Shown here: positions 9,580 through 17,127 of the stretch, piece after piece
Position numbering within the stretch: the first letter of the stretch is position 1
Layout: every line of letters starts with the position of its first letter
Assembly (NCBI RefSeq): GCF_013282805.1
Contig: NZ_CP054038.1
Span: forward strand, 310,001-374,000
From: Microbacterium hominis
GTDB lineage: Bacteria; Actinomycetota; Actinomycetes; Actinomycetales; Microbacteriaceae
Reading direction: 5' to 3'
Length of the DNA: 64,000 nucleotides
Notes under the pieces: generated by a model
Database searches by the model: none
What the model was told of the DNA's origin: nothing
The model's input: only the letters and a program-made list of their open reading frames with translations
Translations under genes and position numbers: made by a program

Positions 9580-10901
9580 TGTCGACGCACTACGCCCCGG
9601 GACAGGTCGCGGTCGCCGTGACGCGGCAGGGCCTGGTCGCCCTCGGCGCCGATGTGCCCCACGACGTCGCCGCGCGCGTCTGGTCGCGCATGGGCGAGGG
9701 CCGCGGGCTTCCCGGCGTGCTCGAGGCGCTCACCGGGGCGTTCGGCACGTCGCTGGCCGCCATCCCGCCGTTCGCGGTGGTGCTCGAGGAGGGCGACGCC
9801 GTGCGCGTCGCCGTGCGCGGAGAGTTCATCGTCGAGATCGAGGGCGAGGAGCCGCTGTCGGGCGCCGGGGTCACGACGTGGACGGAGCGGGCCTATGCCG
9901 GTGCCGGGCGCGTCGCGCTGACGACGTCGGAGGCGGCCGGATCCCCGGCCGCGCTGCCGGTCGTCGACGCCGTGGTGCTCGCCTCGGCGGTGACCTGGAT
10001 CCGGGATGCCGCGGCCGCGGCCGCACCCGCCACGCCCGCGGCCGAGCCCGTGCCCCCGGTTCCGGCGGTGCCCGCAGTGCCCGTCCCCGAGGCTGTGCCC
10101 GCCGTTCCGGCTGTGCCCGCCACGCCCGCGGTGCCTCCGGCGGTCCCCGCCGCACCTGCCCCGGCATCCACCGCGCCCATCTCGGCCGTGCCGGGGCTGA
10201 TCGACTCGCGGGCCGTGACCTCGATCGCCGACACCCTGATGCCGGTCGAGTCCACCGAGGGGCCCGGCGGTCTTCCGTCCGAGGAGACGGCGATCCCCGA
10301 CGACGAGCCCGACTTCGGCGACACCGTCGTGTCGGTGCGCCGCAGCGCCCGGGATGCCGCGCAGACGCCCGTCGACGAGGCCACCCTCCTGCGCCCCGAT
10401 GCAGCCGTCTCGGCGCCCCCGGCGCCGGGCGCGGCATCCGCTCCCGTCGTGACGGGGGGAGACCACGACGGGGCGACGGTCTCCCTCGCGGAGGTGCGGG
10501 CGGCCCGCGCGGCGCGCGACGATTCCGCGCCCGCGCCGCTGGCACCGCCGCGTGCGGCCGCGCCAGGCCGCATCCGGCTGTCCACCGGACAGCTGCTGCG
10601 CCTGGACCGCACCGTCGTGATCGGCCGGCGACCGCGCGCCACGCGCGTGGCCGGCACGGACCTTCCGCACCTCGTGGCCGTCGAAAGTCCGCAGCAGGAC
10701 ATCTCCCGCAGCCACCTCGAACTGCGGGTCGAGGGCGACAGCATCGTGGCGACCGACCTTCGCACGACCAACGGCACGACCCTGCGCCGCCCCGGCACCG
10801 ACCCGGTGCGCCTGCACCCGGGCGAGGGCACGGTCGTCGTGCCCGGTGACGTGCTCGACCTCGGCGACGGCATCGTCGTCACCGTCGAGGAGATCGCGTG
10901 A
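9579..10901 (+). CDS. FHA-domain protein with Ala/Pro-rich linker
   Basis: A 440-residue cytoplasmic protein without membrane segments. Residues 1-120 form a folded domain not recognised by name (PGQVAVAVTRQGLVALGADV at the start). Residues about 145-200 are a low-complexity Pro/Ala/Val linker. An acidic stretch follows, and the C-terminal 110 residues are an FHA domain with IGRRPRA, DISRSHLEL and TTNGTTLRR. Threonines in the linker region (for example near GDTVVSV and ATLLRPD) are plausible phospho-sites, as in mycobacterial FhaA/GarA-type proteins. An AGGAGG ribosome site ends 6 nt before the ATG, which overlaps the phosphatase stop by one base. Confidence 0.88.
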   Translation: MSTHYAPGQVAVAVTRQGLVALGADVPHDVAARVWSRMGEGRGLPGVLEALTGAFGTSLAAIPPFAVVLEEGDAVRVAVRGEFIVEIEGEEPLSGAGVTTWTERAYAGAGRVALTTSEAAGSPAALPVVDAVVLASAVTWIRDAAAAAAPATPAAEPVPPVPAVPAVPVPEAVPAVPAVPATPAVPPAVPAAPAPASTAPISAVPGLIDSRAVTSIADTLMPVESTEGPGGLPSEETAIPDDEPDFGDTVVSVRRSARDAAQTPVDEATLLRPDAAVSAPPAPGAASAPVVTGGDHDGATVSLAEVRAARAARDDSAPAPLAPPRAAAPGRIRLSTGQLLRLDRTVVIGRRPRATRVAGTDLPHLVAVESPQQDISRSHLELRVEGDSIVATDLRTTNGTTLRRPGTDPVRLHPGEGTVVVPGDVLDLGDGIVVTVEEIA

Positions 10902-12658
10902 GCACCAAGCGCGCCGCGATGGCGCCTCCCGATCTGCCCGGCTTCACGTACGTCGACGTGCTCGGGTCGGGGGGATTCGCCGACGTCTACCTGTACGAGC
11001 AGCATCTGCCGCGTCGCCGCGTCGCCGTCAAGGTGCTCCTCACCGAGCGGATGTCGAGCGGCTCGGTCGCCGAGTTCACCGCCGAGGCGAACGTCATGGC
11101 GATGCTGTCGACGCACCCGGCGATCGTCACGATCTACCAGGCGGGCGTCGCCGGCGACGGCAGGCCGTATCTCGTCATGGAGTACTGCCCCAAGCCCAAC
11201 CTGCAGGTGCGGTATCGGCGCGAGCCGTTCGCGGTCGCCGAGGCGCTGCGGGTGGGCGTGCAGGTGGCGGCAGCCGTCGAGACCGCGCACCGGGCGGGCG
11301 TGCTGCACCGCGACATCAAGCCGGCGAACATCCTCGTCACCGAGTACAACCGCCCCGCGCTCACCGACTTCGGCATCGCCTCCACGACGACCGCGGCCGC
11401 CGAGTCGGCCGGTCTGTCGATCCCGTGGTCGCCGCCGGAGTCCTTCGCCGACGTGCCCGAGTCGGGTGCGCGCTCCGACGTCTACGCGCTCGGCGCGACC
11501 GTGTACTCCCTGCTGAGCGGCCGGTCTCCGTTCGAGGTGCCGGGAGAGCGCAACACCGCCGCCGATCTCATCCACCGCATCGAGACGGCACCACTGCCGC
11601 GCCTCTCGCGCCCCGACATGCCGGTATCGCTGCAGCACGTGCTCGAGCGTGCGATGGCGAAGTCGGCCGCCGACCGCTACGACAGCGCGATCGCCTTCGC
11701 CCGGTCGCTGCAGAAGGTGCAGATCGAGCTCTCGCACTCGGTCACCGCCATCGACATCCTCGACGACGGCCTGCCCGACGACACGGTCGACGACGAGGAC
11801 GACGGGCTCACCCGTGTGCGCGGCGTGGTCAGCATCGATCCCGAGACCTCGCCCGCCGCCGGACTCACGCGTCCCTCGGCCACGACGGCTCCCTCTCGCG
11901 GCGTCTTCGCGGCGCCCGCCGACGCCGGGTTCGCGCCCGGGCCGGCCGCATCGACGGCTGCCGTCGACGACACCGTCATGCGGGATGCCGCCGCCGACGG
12001 CGCCACGATGCTGCGGCCGGCCGAGGGGTGGGCGTCCGCGCCGTCCGCGCCGGCGTCCGCCGCGCCCGCTCCCGCGCCCCACGCCCCTGCCGTGGACGAC
12101 GCCGCGACGGCTCGCCGCGCCCCGGCATCCCTCTCGGCCGCCCCGGTTGAGCGACCCGGGAGCGGGCCGCGCACGCCCGCCGCCGCGGCCGGTGTCGACG
12201 CGCGCAGGGTCCCGGCCGCGGACGCTTCCGGGGCTCCGCGCCGGCGCACGGGGCTGTGGGTCGCGCTCGGCGCGGCAGCGCTGGTGATCGTCGCGGTGGT
12301 CGTGGGCGTGTCGCTGCCGGGCATCCTCTCCGGCGCGATGCCGGCGGCGGATCCGCCCGCCGAGGAGCCGGCGGCCCCTCAGGACCCCGTCATGCTCTCC
12401 GTGCCGGCGCCCGCCGATCTGACGGGCACGGTCACCGACGCCGGCGTGGTGTTCACGTGGACGAACCCGGTGCCCGAGAACGGCGACCGCTACCTGTGGG
12501 GCACGCTCACGCGCGCCGACGAGGATGCCGCGCTGCAGCCCGTCGACGTCGCCACCGTGACGGTGCCCGCCGATCCGTCCGGCACCACGTGCATCGAGGT
12601 CACCACGCTGCGGGCGAGCGGGCAGAGCTCCGACGCGGTGAGGGCGTGCGCACCGTGA
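10898..12658 (+). CDS. Transmembrane serine/threonine protein kinase with Fn3-like extracellular domain
   Basis: A 586-residue Hanks-type kinase. The catalytic domain (residues 14-285) has GSGGFADVY, catalytic Lys45 in VAVKVL, HRDIKPANIL with Asp139, DFG at 157-159 and SPPES in place of APE. A long acidic/Ala-Pro juxtamembrane region contains Thr-rich phospho-site candidates (DDTV, DDTVM, GATML). One membrane helix lies at about 453-475. The outer 100 residues lack PASTA repeats; they resemble an Fn3 domain (VVFTWTNPVPENG) and carry two Cys (CIEV, RACAP). It would phosphorylate the neighbouring FHA proteins. The GTG start overlaps the previous stop. Confidence 0.94.
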   Translation: MSTKRAAMAPPDLPGFTYVDVLGSGGFADVYLYEQHLPRRRVAVKVLLTERMSSGSVAEFTAEANVMAMLSTHPAIVTIYQAGVAGDGRPYLVMEYCPKPNLQVRYRREPFAVAEALRVGVQVAAAVETAHRAGVLHRDIKPANILVTEYNRPALTDFGIASTTTAAAESAGLSIPWSPPESFADVPESGARSDVYALGATVYSLLSGRSPFEVPGERNTAADLIHRIETAPLPRLSRPDMPVSLQHVLERAMAKSAADRYDSAIAFARSLQKVQIELSHSVTAIDILDDGLPDDTVDDEDDGLTRVRGVVSIDPETSPAAGLTRPSATTAPSRGVFAAPADAGFAPGPAASTAAVDDTVMRDAAADGATMLRPAEGWASAPSAPASAAPAPAPHAPAVDDAATARRAPASLSAAPVERPGSGPRTPAAAAGVDARRVPAADASGAPRRRTGLWVALGAAALVIVAVVVGVSLPGILSGAMPAADPPAEEPAAPQDPVMLSVPAPADLTGTVTDAGVVFTWTNPVPENGDRYLWGTLTRADEDAALQPVDVATVTVPADPSGTTCIEVTTLRASGQSSDAVRACAP

Positions 12659-13374
12659 CCGGTGGTCTGACGGCCGAACTGACGGTCGAGTTCGCCGGCG
12701 AGCACTTCGTCGTCGACCCGTCGTCGACCTTCACCGTCGGCCGCGACGGCGACCTCGCCATCGACGACAACCTGTTCCTGCACCGCCATTTCCTCACGAT
12801 CGAGAACCTCGAAGGGCTGTGGCTGCTCTCGAACGTCGGCTCACGGCTGTCGGCGACCGTCACCGACTCCGGCGGACGCGTGCAGGCCTGGCTCGCCCCG
12901 GGGGCGCGGCTGCCGCTCGTGTTCGCGTCGACGTCGGTGATCTTCAGCGCGGGACCGACCACGTACGAGCTCACGATCCGCTCGAGCGCGCCGGCGTTCC
13001 GCGAGACGGAGCCGCGAGATTTCGACGACGACGCCAGCACGATCGGCGAGGTGCCGCTCACGCTCAGCCAGAAGCTGATGATCCTCGCCCTCGCCGAGCC
13101 CGTGCTCCGGCGCGAGGGCACCGGGATGAGCGAGCTGCCGACCTCCGCGCAGGCGGCGGCGCGGCTCGGCTGGGCGCTGACGAAGTTCAACCGCAAGCTC
13201 GACAACGTGTGCGACAAGCTGGATCGCATCGGCGTGCCGGGGCTGCGCGGCGGGGTCGGCTCGTATGCCACGAACCGCCGGGTGCGTCTGGTCGAACACG
13301 CCATCTCGGCGCGGCTGGTCTCCCGTGCGGACCTGCCCCTGCTCGACCAGGAGCACGACGCCGCCGAGGGGTGA
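12655..13374 (+). CDS. FHA-like protein with C-terminal helix-turn-helix domain
   Basis: A 239-residue protein ending the operon. Residues 1-115 look like a divergent FHA sandwich (VGRDGD, FLHRHFLTIEN, where HRHF sits in the place of S.xH). Residues 125-205 form a helical segment with a winged-helix appearance (LTLSQKLMILALAEPVLRR, then QAAARLGWALTKFNRKLDNV and a Gly-rich wing). Such a protein could bind a phosphorylated partner and DNA, giving the pathway a transcriptional output, but this is inference. The GTG start at 12655 overlaps the kinase stop (GTGA); the longer open frame upstream runs antiparallel in sense to the kinase and is not real. Confidence 0.78.
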   Translation: MTGGLTAELTVEFAGEHFVVDPSSTFTVGRDGDLAIDDNLFLHRHFLTIENLEGLWLLSNVGSRLSATVTDSGGRVQAWLAPGARLPLVFASTSVIFSAGPTTYELTIRSSAPAFRETEPRDFDDDASTIGEVPLTLSQKLMILALAEPVLRREGTGMSELPTSAQAAARLGWALTKFNRKLDNVCDKLDRIGVPGLRGGVGSYATNRRVRLVEHAISARLVSRADLPLLDQEHDAAEG

Positions 13375-13384
13375 CCCGGAGCGG

Positions 13385-13873
13385 TCAGCGCCCCGGATCG
13401 GCGAGGTGCCTGCCGCCGTGGCTGAGCACCTTCACGACCACGCCGCGGCGGTGCAGCTCGGCCACCGTGCGGGTCTCCTCGTCGATGTCGCGGCCCAGCG
13501 CATGCACATTGGCGACGACCAGCACGTCGCCGCGGCGCAGCGTGCCGAACAGGCGCACCAGCCGCGACTCCCAGGTCTCGAGCGTCTCGGGGGCGGGATG
13601 CCGGAACCCTTCGATCGGCACGCCGAAGCGCGTCAGCTCATCGCGCTGCTCGACGACCGAGGGCATGTCGTCGCGGGAGATGACGAGGCCGACCAGGCGC
13701 GATCCGACGGGCCGGGCCTGCCACCAGTGGCGGTCGCGCTGGAGCTCCGTGAAGCACTTCGGGCACTCCGCGGCCAGGTGCGGAAGATGCAGGGGCGCCG
13801 TCTCCGGCGATGAGCCGGGTTCATGCACGTGCGCGTGCGCCGCGGCATCCATCGATGTCGTGCCCTCGCCCAT
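13385..13873 (-). CDS. Resolvase-fold protein with lost catalytic residues
   Basis: A 162-residue protein. The N-terminal 50 residues are His/Ala-rich and include a CPKC pair. The rest matches the serine-recombinase N-terminal fold: VGLVISRDDMPSVVEQRDEL aligns with the family's IGYARVSTDEQ..LQRD.L, and GDVLVVANVHALGRDIDEE aligns with GD.LVVWKLDRLGR. The catalytic Ser of the ARVST motif is Arg here and the essential Arg of that motif is Ile, so it should not cut DNA. No DNA-binding domain follows. The ATG at 13873 was preferred to one 51 nt upstream because AAGGAG (13879-13884) sits 5 nt before it. It converges on the kinase operon. Confidence 0.7.
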   Translation of the reverse strand: MGEGTTSMDAAAHAHVHEPGSSPETAPLHLPHLAAECPKCFTELQRDRHWWQARPVGSRLVGLVISRDDMPSVVEQRDELTRFGVPIEGFRHPAPETLETWESRLVRLFGTLRRGDVLVVANVHALGRDIDEETRTVAELHRRGVVVKVLSHGGRHLADPGR

Positions 13874-13961
13874 ATGCGCTCCTTCGTCCGCCCCATTGTC
13901 CCCCGCGACGGCACCCGGAGCCAACCCGCCGGGCTCGGGATGCCGCGCCCGGCGCCCAGGG

Positions 13962-14087
13962 TCACTCGCCGGCGTCGCGCACCTCGAGGCTGAGCTGCTC
14001 GGCGTCGAGCTCCGCGAGGGCGTGGCGCAGGGCCGTCGTGACGGCGATCGTGATGACCGCCGCCACGACGAGCAGCAGCACCGTCAC
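13962..14087 (-). CDS. Small membrane protein, 41 residues
   Basis: A 41-residue reading frame starting with GTG one nucleotide after the mdh stop codon, with a GGAG ribosome site about 9 nt upstream inside mdh. Residues 2-20 form one hydrophobic helix (TVLLLVVAAVITIAVTTAL), followed by an acidic amphipathic tail ending in Glu. The tight coupling to mdh, the codon bias and the clean helix support a real gene. No family is recognised and no function is assigned. Confidence 0.55.
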   Translation of the reverse strand: MTVLLLVVAAVITIAVTTALRHALAELDAEQLSLEVRDAGE

Positions 14088-14088
14088 G

Positions 14089-15099
14089 TCAGATCACTCC
14101 GAGCTCGCGCACCGCATCGCGCTCAGCGGTCAGTTCGGCCACTGACGCCTCGAGCCGGGTGCGCGCCCGCGCATCGAGCTCGAGGCCCTCGACCACCCGA
14201 TAGCCCCACCCGTCGGAGCGCACCGGGAACGAGCACACCAGTCCCTCCGGCACGCCGTACTCGCCGTGCGAGACGACCGCCGCCGAGGTCCAGCGCTCGC
14301 CGGTGCCCCGCACGTCGTCGCGCACATGCTCGATCGCCGCATTCGCCGCCGACGCGACCGACGACGAGCCTCGCACCTCGATGATCTCCGCGCCCCGGCG
14401 CGCGACGCGGGGCACGAACTCGTCGTCGAGCCAGCGCGCCGCGGTCGCGGCATCCCCGAACCGCGCCGTCAGGGCGTCGCGGGCGGCCATGCCGCGCACG
14501 GTCGCATGGTCGACGTCGGGGAACTGGGTCGCGGAGTGGTTGCCCCAGATCGCCACGCCGTCGATGTCGCCCGGGCCCGCGTCGAGCACGGCCGCCAGCT
14601 GGCCCACGGCCCGGTTATGGTCGAGCCGGGTGAGCGCGGTGAACCGCTCGGCGGGGACTCCCCGCGTGGATGCCGCGGCGATCAGCGCGTTCGTGTTCGC
14701 GGGGTTTCCCACCACGACCGCGCGCACATCGGCCGCCGCGTGCTCGCCGATCGCGGCGCCCTGGGGGCCGAAGATGCCCGCGTTGGCGGCGAGGAGATCG
14801 GAGCGCTCCATGCCCGGCCCGCGCGGGCGCGCGCCCACGAGCATCGCGATGCTGCACCCGTCGAACGCCACCGCCGGGTCGTCGGTCACCTCGACCCCGC
14901 GCAGGAGGGCGAAGGCGCCGTCCTGCAGCTCGAGCGCTGCGCCCTCTGCCGCGCGCAGTCCCTGCGGGATCTCCAGCAGCCGCAGCCGCACGGGGGTGTC
15001 GGGGCCGAGCATGTCGCCGGCGGCGATGCGGAACAGCAGCGCATAGCCGATCTGCCCGCCGGCGCCGGTGAGGGTCACGGTGACAGGTGCCGCGTTCAT
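14089..15099 (-). CDS. mdh: Malate dehydrogenase
   Basis: A 336-residue NAD-dependent malate dehydrogenase of the cytosolic/actinobacterial type, oxidising malate to oxaloacetate in the TCA cycle. The Rossmann motif [16 protein letters not shown] lies at residues 11-26, the coenzyme-binding [11 protein letters not shown] near 132-142, the active-site His in [11 protein letters not shown] near 195, and an arginine-containing substrate loop in [15 protein letters not shown] near 90-104. The ATG at 15099 directly follows a TAGGCT -10 element with a 6-nt gap, so the transcript is probably leaderless. It is divergent from pip across a repeat island. Confidence 0.96.
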   Translation of the reverse strand: MNAAPVTVTLTGAGGQIGYALLFRIAAGDMLGPDTPVRLRLLEIPQGLRAAEGAALELQDGAFALLRGVEVTDDPAVAFDGCSIAMLVGARPRGPGMERSDLLAANAGIFGPQGAAIGEHAAADVRAVVVGNPANTNALIAAASTRGVPAERFTALTRLDHNRAVGQLAAVLDAGPGDIDGVAIWGNHSATQFPDVDHATVRGMAARDALTARFGDAATAARWLDDEFVPRVARRGAEIIEVRGSSSVASAANAAIEHVRDDVRGTGERWTSAAVVSHGEYGVPEGLVCSFPVRSDGWGYRVVEGLELDARARTRLEASVAELTAERDAVRELGVI

Positions 15100-15105
15100 G
15101 GGGGA

Positions 15106-15111
15106 AGCCTA
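15106..15111 (-). promoter_or_regulatory. TANNNT -10 box of leaderless mdh promoter
   Basis: TAGGCT on the minus strand followed by six bases and then the mdh ATG. This spacing would put the transcription start on or next to the start codon, the pattern of leaderless actinobacterial genes. No ribosome site is present. Confidence 0.5.
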
Positions 15112-15177
15112 TTGCGCGCGCCCCCGCCCCGGCATCCGATGCGCGCTCATCGCCGCGAGCGGGCGGGCGGGTGGGTT

Positions 15178-15637
15178 CGGTTCGTGGGGCGCGTGCGTGG
15201 GGTTGTGGGGCGTGGATGCCGCGGGACGCGCCCCACGAACCGATCAGGGGTTTGGCTCGTGGGGCGCGTGTGGTGGGTTGTGGGGCGTGGATCCTGCAGG
15301 AGGCGCCCCCTGAAGCGCGGGGTGCCGGGCGCCCCGTCGGGGGTCGGGTTCGTGGGGCGCGTGCGGTGGGTTGCGGGGCGTGGATGCCGCGCGAGGCGCC
15401 CCACGAGCGATCAGGGGTTGGGTTCGTGGGGCGCGTGCGTGGGGTTGCGGTGGGTGGATGCCGCGCGACGCGCCCCATGAAGCGTGGGGTGGCCGGGCGC
15501 GGGCCAGGGGTTCCGTTCGTGGGGCGCGTGCGGTGGGTTGCGGGGCGTGGATGCCGCGCGAGGCGCCCCACGAGCGATCAGGGGTTCGGGTCGTGGGGCG
15601 TGGATGCCCCGGGAGGCGCCCCATGAAGCGCGGGCGG
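15178..15637. repeat. Higher-order tandem repeat: three ~167-bp units, each with two GC hairpins
   Basis: The phrase CGTGGGGCG recurs at 15183, 15258, 15351, 15425, 15518 and 15592, spaced 75, 93, 74, 93 and 74 bases, so the true unit is about 167 bp with an odd and an even half. The odd halves at 15351-15419 and 15518-15586 are identical over 69 bases. Each half carries an inverted repeat around a loop containing TGGATGCC; the best is at 15178-15242, with 17-bp arms (CGGTTCGTGGGGCGCGT and its complement) and a 31-nt loop. The even copies are more diverged and the last is shortened. The + strand is rich in GGGG tracts. No open frame with coding character lies here. Confidence 0.85.
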
Positions 15638-15794
15638 CGCCGGGGTTCGGGCCGGTCGCGGCCCGGTTCCTCGCCGGAAGGGGCATCGGACGGTACCGTG
15701 GCGAGAAGACGTCCGCCGCGGACGTCGGCACGGCGCGCACACGCGCGTCGGACCGCGGCGCGGGCGCGACCAGACGGCATCCGGGGGGAAGCCT
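15638..15794 (+). promoter_or_regulatory. Probable pip promoter and leader with a hairpin
   Basis: Upstream of pip a TACCGT -10 candidate lies at 15694-15699 and a perfect 8-bp hairpin (GACGTCCG, loop CCG, CGGACGTC) at 15708-15726. A GGGGGGAA ribosome site (15783-15790) precedes the GTG start by 4-5 nt. The promoter has no convincing -35 box. Confidence 0.35.
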
Positions 15795-16967
15795 GTGAAC
15801 GAACAGCTCGACGAGATCCTGTATCCGCCGATCGAGCCCTACGAGACCGGTGAGCTGCTCGTGGGCGACGGTCACCGCGTCTACTTCGAGCTCAGCGGCA
15901 ACCCCGCGGGAAAGCCCGTGGTCTTCCTCCACGGCGGGCCGGGTGCCGGCACCTCGCCCTGGCACCGCCGCTTCTTCGACCCCGAGCGCTACCTCATCGT
16001 GCTGTTCGACCAGCGCGGCTCCGGGCGCTCGACCCCGCACGCGTCCGACCCGTCAGCGGACCTCCGCCACAACACCACGTGGCACCTCGTCGCCGACATG
16101 GAGCTTCTGCGCCGCAACCTCGGCATCGACCGGTGGATGGTGTTCGGCGGATCGTGGGGCAGCGCCCTCGCGCTCGCCTACTCCGAGGCGCACCCCGACG
16201 CCGTGACCGAGATTGTGCTGCGCGGCATCTTCACGCTGCGCCGGCACGAGCTGGAGTGGTTCTACGAGGGCGGCGCGGCGGTGCTCTTCCCCGACCTGTG
16301 GGAGGAATTCCTCGCACCCATCCCGGTGCTCGAGCGCTCGCGCATGATCGAGGCGTATCACCGGCGGCTGAGCGACCCCGATCCGGCCGTGCACGTGCCG
16401 GCCGGTGTCGCGTGGTCGCGCTGGGAGGCGGCCACCCTGACGCTGCTGCCCGACCCCGGTCTGGTCGCTGGAATGACGGAGGATGCCGCGGCCGTCGCGT
16501 TCGCCCGCATCGAGAACCACTACTTCATGCACGGGGGATGGTTCGACGACGGTCAGCTGATCGACCGCGTCGACGCGGTGCGCGGCATCCCCGCGGTCAT
16601 CGTTCAGGGCAGGTACGACGTCTGCACGCCGATGATGACCGCGTGGGATCTGCATCGCGCGTGGCCGGAGGCCGAGTTCGTCGTCGTGCCCGATGCCTCC
16701 CACTCGGCGAGCGAGCCCGGGATCGCGGCCGCGCTGCGGGCCGCGGCCGACCGCTTCGCAGCCGAGGTCGAGATGCCCGCGGCCGAGGAAGAGGGGCACA
16801 TGCCCGCGGCCGAGGAAGACGCGCAGATGCCCGGGGCCGAGCACGGGATGGATGCCGCGCCCGGCGATCCCGGTGCCCCCGTGGCCCTCTCCGACGACGA
16901 GGAGCCCGCCGTGCACGACGAGCCCGCCGACACCGACGCTCAGCAAGAGCAGGAGGCGCGCTGGTAG
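15795..16967 (+). CDS. pip: Prolyl aminopeptidase
   Basis: A 390-residue alpha/beta-hydrolase of peptidase family S33 that releases N-terminal proline from peptides. The oxyanion-hole motif HGGPGAG is near residue 45, the nucleophile elbow GGSWGS near 115, the catalytic Asp in GRYDVCTP near 272 and the His in DASHSA near 300. About 320 residues is normal; this protein has an extra 70-residue acidic tail with three imperfect repeats (MPAAEEEGH, MPAAEEDAQ, MPGAEHG) that is unlikely to be catalytic. The start is GTG with a purine-rich ribosome site. Its TAG stop overlaps a candidate -10 for the helicase leader. Confidence 0.94.
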   Translation: MNEQLDEILYPPIEPYETGELLVGDGHRVYFELSGNPAGKPVVFLHGGPGAGTSPWHRRFFDPERYLIVLFDQRGSGRSTPHASDPSADLRHNTTWHLVADMELLRRNLGIDRWMVFGGSWGSALALAYSEAHPDAVTEIVLRGIFTLRRHELEWFYEGGAAVLFPDLWEEFLAPIPVLERSRMIEAYHRRLSDPDPAVHVPAGVAWSRWEAATLTLLPDPGLVAGMTEDAAAVAFARIENHYFMHGGWFDDGQLIDRVDAVRGIPAVIVQGRYDVCTPMMTAWDLHRAWPEAEFVVVPDASHSASEPGIAAALRAAADRFAAEVEMPAAEEEGHMPAAEEDAQMPGAEHGMDAAPGDPGAPVALSDDEEPAVHDEPADTDAQQEQEARW

Positions 16968-17127
16968 GGTGGGAGACCTTGCAGCGCTCCGACGCGCTTC
17001 TCGCGTCGTAGAACGCTTCCCCGCCGCCGTCTTCTGGACGATGCCGGTCTGACTTTCGTACGGCGACCCGAGGGCGAAATTCGCCCCGGCCACCGACCCA
17101 GGGCAGTGTTCTGCCCGGAGAACCCCC
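16965..17127 (+). promoter_or_regulatory. Structured 5' leader of the DEAD-box helicase
   Basis: A TAGGGT -10 candidate (16965-16970) coincides with the pip stop codon. The ~150-nt leader that follows holds three perfect hairpins: CGACGCG/CGCGTCG with loop CTTCT (16990-17008), the palindrome GGGCGAAATTCGCCC (17072-17086), and GGGCAG/CTGCCC with loop TGTT (17101-17116). The last ends just before the GGAG ribosome site (17117-17120). Long structured leaders are typical of helicase and cold-shock mRNAs under self- or temperature control; the specific mechanism here is inferred. Confidence 0.5.

Noticed and set aside
13385..13873. Active resolvase marking a mobile element
   Set aside because: Catalytic residues are missing and no inverted repeats, res sites or transposase genes surround it.
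15178..15637. CRISPR or tandem tRNA-like array
   Set aside because: Units are joined without unique spacers, repeat as dimers and are GC palindromes without cloverleaf features.
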